Positions 34,301 through 36,297 of a DNA stretch of 36,297 nt are shown here, one piece after another. A program made the translations under genes and the position numbers. The notes below the pieces were generated by a model. It was given only the letters and a program-made list of their open reading frames with translations, did no database searches and was not told where the DNA came from. This stretch comes from Microcoleus sp. FACHB-DQ6 (GTDB taxonomy: Bacteria; Cyanobacteriota; Cyanobacteriia; Cyanobacteriales; Microcoleaceae), in assembly GCA_014695175.1 (NCBI GenBank), contig JACJNV010000126.1:1-36297 (forward strand), in the 5' to 3' direction. Every line of letters begins with the position of its first letter. Within the stretch, counting starts at the first letter, position 1.

Positions 34301-34494
34301 TTCAGTCAAGGATATTTGACCCGTTTTTTACTACCAAACCGATCGGCAGCGGCACTGGTTTGGGGTTATCGATTAGTTACCAAATTGTTAAAGATACCCA
34401 CGGGGGTAAGTTGGAGTGTCATTCAGAAGTTGGCCGGGGAACAGAATTTGCGATCGAACTTCCGATTTCGCAAAAGTTGAAAGTTAAAAGTTAG
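31336..34494 (+). CDS. Hybrid sensor histidine kinase (REC-PAS-GAF-PAS-PAS-HisKA-HATPase)
   Basis: 1052 residues from a GTG. An N-terminal receiver domain comes first (ILMVDDNP, phospho-acceptor Asp73 in LILLDIMMPGMDG, ITKPF). Then come PAS1 (~170-300), GAF (~310-480), PAS2 (~505-610), PAS3 (~625-745) and a HisKA domain (MSSIGQMVAGVAHEINNPVN, His796). The HATPase follows, with the N-box (LLNAIDAV), G1 (ISDTGPGI), F-box (IFDPFFTTK) and G2 (GTGLGLSI). The receiver is at the N-terminus, so it may receive phosphate from another kinase. No membrane helix: cytosolic sensor. No cognate response regulator gene is adjacent. Inputs unknown; the GAF has no visible bilin-binding Cys motif. Confidence 0.95.
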   Translation: MNTTDNTNPRLEKLRLQNTALQENILMVDDNPESLRLLSRLLSKRGYKARPTRDSKLALNFALSSPPDLILLDIMMPGMDGYQVCEQLKASPKTKDIPVIFISSLNEVFDKVKAFSVGAVDYITKPFQIEEVVARVENQLLLSRLSKELLAKNALLEAEIEERKRIEAQLRESQHWLSAVIKTHPNLLYVYDLIEERSLYVNREIYSEIGYTFEEIQEMAATFIPKLIHPDDIPAFSEQRTKLETAKDGESFNFEYRIQHKNGEYRWFCSRESVFSRTAQGKPCKILGTATEISERKQAELELKRTLFVLERQVKQRFLLEKITLEIRYNLNQQQVFQRAATQIGLVFNADCCLIHSYTQHPIPRIPCVAQYTRTESDSESLLNLEMRLEGNPHAELVLSQEKAVVSDDVLTEPLLANARNFVDKIGLKSMIAIRTSYQGKANGAISLQQYDGPRHWTEDEVRLLEAAAAQLGIAIAQANLLEQDKQQRLKLQQSEASLAAAQKIAHIGSWEYDVLTDKITWSEEVFRIFGLDSTAPEPTYAEITEMYHPDDRELFQETLTLGISRGTCYKKEFRILHTGGQIRYVEARGESVFNETGQVIQLLGTVMDITDRKEAEAALLLSEERFYLAFEGSATGLWDWNLATGELYFNSRWKTMLGYEVEEIENKIASWEQLVHPEDWRPVKAALDAHLEGKEPTYEKEFRMLTKSGEWKWILSQAKVMERDAAGNPVRMTGTHIDISDRKQAEADLLLSELREREKAQQLEQTLEYLKNAQSQLIQSEKMSSIGQMVAGVAHEINNPVNFIYGNILPAKQYACDLVKLLSLYQQHYPEPVPEIAQELEEIEVDFIADDFPKLMASMQQGANRIKQIVLSLRNFSRLDETECKVIDIHEGIESTLVILQHRLQSQPKPREIQLIKNYGTLPKVECYPAQLNQVFMNLLLNAIDAVEESSANCSCKVKQIRIVTEVSRENQVCVRISDTGPGIRPEVQSRIFDPFFTTKPIGSGTGLGLSISYQIVKDTHGGKLECHSEVGRGTEFAIELPISQKLKVKS

Positions 34495-34871
34495 GATAAG
34501 CTGTTATATCCTGTCAGGTGAATCAACCATAATTATTGTAGGGGCGAGTCCACCAACCATATCTAATATCAGCCTGAGACGACCGTAAACCCGCCCCGAT
34601 CCTCCAATTGGGGGCAATTGAACGGAGACCATATTAATCGTCTATCAGAACTTATTTTAGGTTGCGTCATAACCTAGCATTTTCTCCAGTATTTCTTGCT
34701 AACAGTCTGTGATTTAGTATAATTTAATCCTAAGCCTGATATAATAAAAAGTTAGCCTTAACAGCCTCCAGACGTTACGCTGCTAAAATTAGTAGTGAAT
34801 ATTACAGTTGCTCTTATACAAATTCTGTCAACATACGTCTGCTGTAGCGTCTACCACATTTTTACTGAATT
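34495..34871. other. Spacer upstream of agrE
   Basis: No gene. It carries a GTAGGGGCG ... GTAAACCCGCCCCG pair near 34540-34600, resembling the stretch at 14956. The last 130 bp are AT-rich and probably hold the agrE promoter. Confidence 0.45.
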
Positions 34872-36297
34872 ATGACTGACTCAATTCGCTTCCTCATGTG
34901 TGCTCCTGACCACTACGATGTGGATTACGTGATTAATCCGTGGATGGAGGGCAACGTACACAAATCATCGCGCGATCGCGCCGTCGAACAGTGGGAAAAA
35001 CTCTACCACGTCCTCAAAGAAAACGCTGTGGTAGACCTCGTACCGCCGGCCAAAGGCTGGCCGGATATGGTTTTCACCGCAAACGCAGGCTTACTTTTAG
35101 GCAATACCTTCGTCCTCAGCCGTTTTTATCACAAAGAACGCCAAGGCGAAGAGCCCTATTTCAAAGAATGGTTTGAAAGCAAAGGTTTCACCGTGCACGA
35201 ACTCCCGAAAGACTTGCCGTTTGAAGGCGCGGGCGATGCTTTGCTCGATCGCGAAGGACGCTGGTTGTGGGCCGGATACGGCTTCCGTTCCGAACTCGAC
35301 TCGCACCCGTTACTAGCAAAATGGCTCAACATAGAAGTGCTTTCGCTGCGTTTAGTTGACGAACGTTTCTATCATCTAGACACCTGTTTTTGTCCCCTGA
35401 CAGGTGGCTATTTGCTCTACTATCCCGCAGCATTTGACTCCTACTCCAACCGCTTAATTGAAATGCGAGTTGCGCCGGAAAAACGCATTGCCATTGAAGA
35501 AGCAGATGCCGCAAATTTTGCCTGCAATGCGGTCAATATTGACAAAGTTGTGGTAATGAACAAGGTTAGCGAAGCCTTGAAAACGCGCATTACTCAGGCA
35601 GGTTTTCAAGTAATTGAAACGCCGATGACCGAATTCCTGAAAGCGGGCGGCGCCTGTAAGTGTTTGACGCTGCGGGTAACGGAACCGGTTCAAGAAGATG
35701 GATCGCCAAACGTGATGGTAGAAAGCCGCACCATTCGCATGGAAGGTCACTTGCTCGATGCTGGTTTAATCAGCCGCGCTTTAGACTTAATTATCGAAAA
35801 CGGCGGCAGTTTCCAAGTCCTCAATTTCAATTTAGGAGAGCAGCGGCAAAGCACATCATCTGCGGATGTTAAAGTTTCGGCTCCTTCCCACGATGTGATG
35901 GAAGAAATCATGGGAATGCTGATTGACTTGGGTGCAGTTCCTCCGCCGCAAGAGATTTGCGACGCTATTTTAGAGCCGGTAGTGCAAGATGGCGTCGCCC
36001 CGGACGACTTTTATGTGAGTACGATTTATCCCACAGAAGTGCGGGTAAACGGTCAGTGGGTGAAAGCGCAAAATCAGCGGATGGACGGTGCTGTTGCTAT
36101 TACGGAAACTGCTGATGGCCCAGTGGCTAAATGCAAATTATTGCGCGATTTAAAAGTAGGAGAAAAAGTGGTTGTTGATGTGGTCGGCATCCGCACTGTC
36201 CGCAAAACAGAATCGCGGGAACAGCGCAATTCTCAAGAATTCAGCTTTATGTCGGGCAGCGTTTCTAGCGAGCGCCGCGTAGAATTGGTAGTGGAAC
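34872..36297 (+). CDS. agrE: Partial: bifunctional arginine dihydrolase / ornithine cyclodeaminase
   Basis: Open to the window edge, 475 codons; full-length proteins are around 700 residues. Known as AgrE (Anabaena) or ArgZ (Synechocystis). It hydrolyses arginine to ornithine, CO2 and two ammonia, and in some strains the C-terminal domain converts ornithine to proline. The dihydrolase residues fall at the published family positions: Asn71 (VFTAN), Glu118 (PFEGAGD), His168 (FYHLDTC) and Cys264 (GGACKCLTLR, the nucleophile). From ~285 the LOR/SDH domain begins; the C-terminal cyclodeaminase domain lies beyond the window. Supplies nitrogen from arginine or cyanophycin; opposes ArgG. Confidence 0.95.
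   Translation, partial: MTDSIRFLMCAPDHYDVDYVINPWMEGNVHKSSRDRAVEQWEKLYHVLKENAVVDLVPPAKGWPDMVFTANAGLLLGNTFVLSRFYHKERQGEEPYFKEWFESKGFTVHELPKDLPFEGAGDALLDREGRWLWAGYGFRSELDSHPLLAKWLNIEVLSLRLVDERFYHLDTCFCPLTGGYLLYYPAAFDSYSNRLIEMRVAPEKRIAIEEADAANFACNAVNIDKVVVMNKVSEALKTRITQAGFQVIETPMTEFLKAGGACKCLTLRVTEPVQEDGSPNVMVESRTIRMEGHLLDAGLISRALDLIIENGGSFQVLNFNLGEQRQSTSSADVKVSAPSHDVMEEIMGMLIDLGAVPPPQEICDAILEPVVQDGVAPDDFYVSTIYPTEVRVNGQWVKAQNQRMDGAVAITETADGPVAKCKLLRDLKVGEKVVVDVVGIRTVRKTESREQRNSQEFSFMSGSVSSERRVELVVE

Noticed and set aside
1-36297. CRISPR array
   Set aside because: No run of regularly spaced identical repeats with unique spacers was seen; all repeats here are palindromic or two-copy tandem units.

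Overview
This window comes from a cyanobacterium, most likely a filamentous Oscillatoriales-type organism (Microcoleus/Oscillatoria-like; genus is inference). The evidence is psbN and psbH, the cyanobacterial panC-cmk fusion, the bifunctional arginine dihydrolase AgrE, many HIP1-type GCGATCGC palindromes, and wide AT-rich spacers carrying short dispersed palindromic repeats. Most of the window is ordinary chromosomal housekeeping sequence with accessory islands between.

Layout. 1-1.8 kb: the start of a probable transposase next to a 5'-truncated gene and an unknown gene. 1.9-7.7 kb: polysaccharide deacetylase, panC-cmk, rlpA and purM. 8.1-10.8 kb: an accessory island with a protein carrying an N-terminal helical domain, pentapeptide repeats and a nuclease-like domain, divergent from two small genes that share a GSVGG-rich segment; then a Uma2 remnant and repeats. 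10.8-16.1 kb: DedA membrane protein, STAS protein, an overlapping coiled-coil/unknown pair, a class II aldolase-like protein, a 27-residue membrane microprotein and a Wzz-like protein. 16.6-20.8 kb: metallo-hydrolase and aroC, psbN divergent from psbH, then a tight tatA-pth-DUF3146-like run.

20.8-25.2 kb is the second accessory island. It holds a higBA-type toxin-antitoxin operon with a clear promoter/operator and an unusual hairpin-bearing 38-codon ORF between toxin and antitoxin; a small secreted protein; a Ser/Thr kinase fused to a formylglycine-generating-enzyme-like (FGE) domain; and an overlapping two-gene HEPN module. 25.3-36.3 kb: CPBP protease, dynamin-like/Era-like GTPase with DUF697, argG, GT2 glycosyltransferase, a 1052-residue hybrid histidine kinase, and the first two thirds of agrE (cut by the window end). 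argG and agrE both act in arginine/ornithine metabolism.

The most exciting signal is the C-terminus of the kinase-FGE protein (about 23777-23884). It looks like the variable region of a diversity-generating retroelement (DGR): the substituted codons almost all end in C or T, as expected if adenines of Asn (AAY) template codons were mutagenised. No reverse transcriptase or template repeat is visible here, so it would be a remote target. Other candidates are the 8.1-10.2 kb three-gene island, the HEPN pair, and several mobile palindromic repeat families, some with compensatory stem changes.
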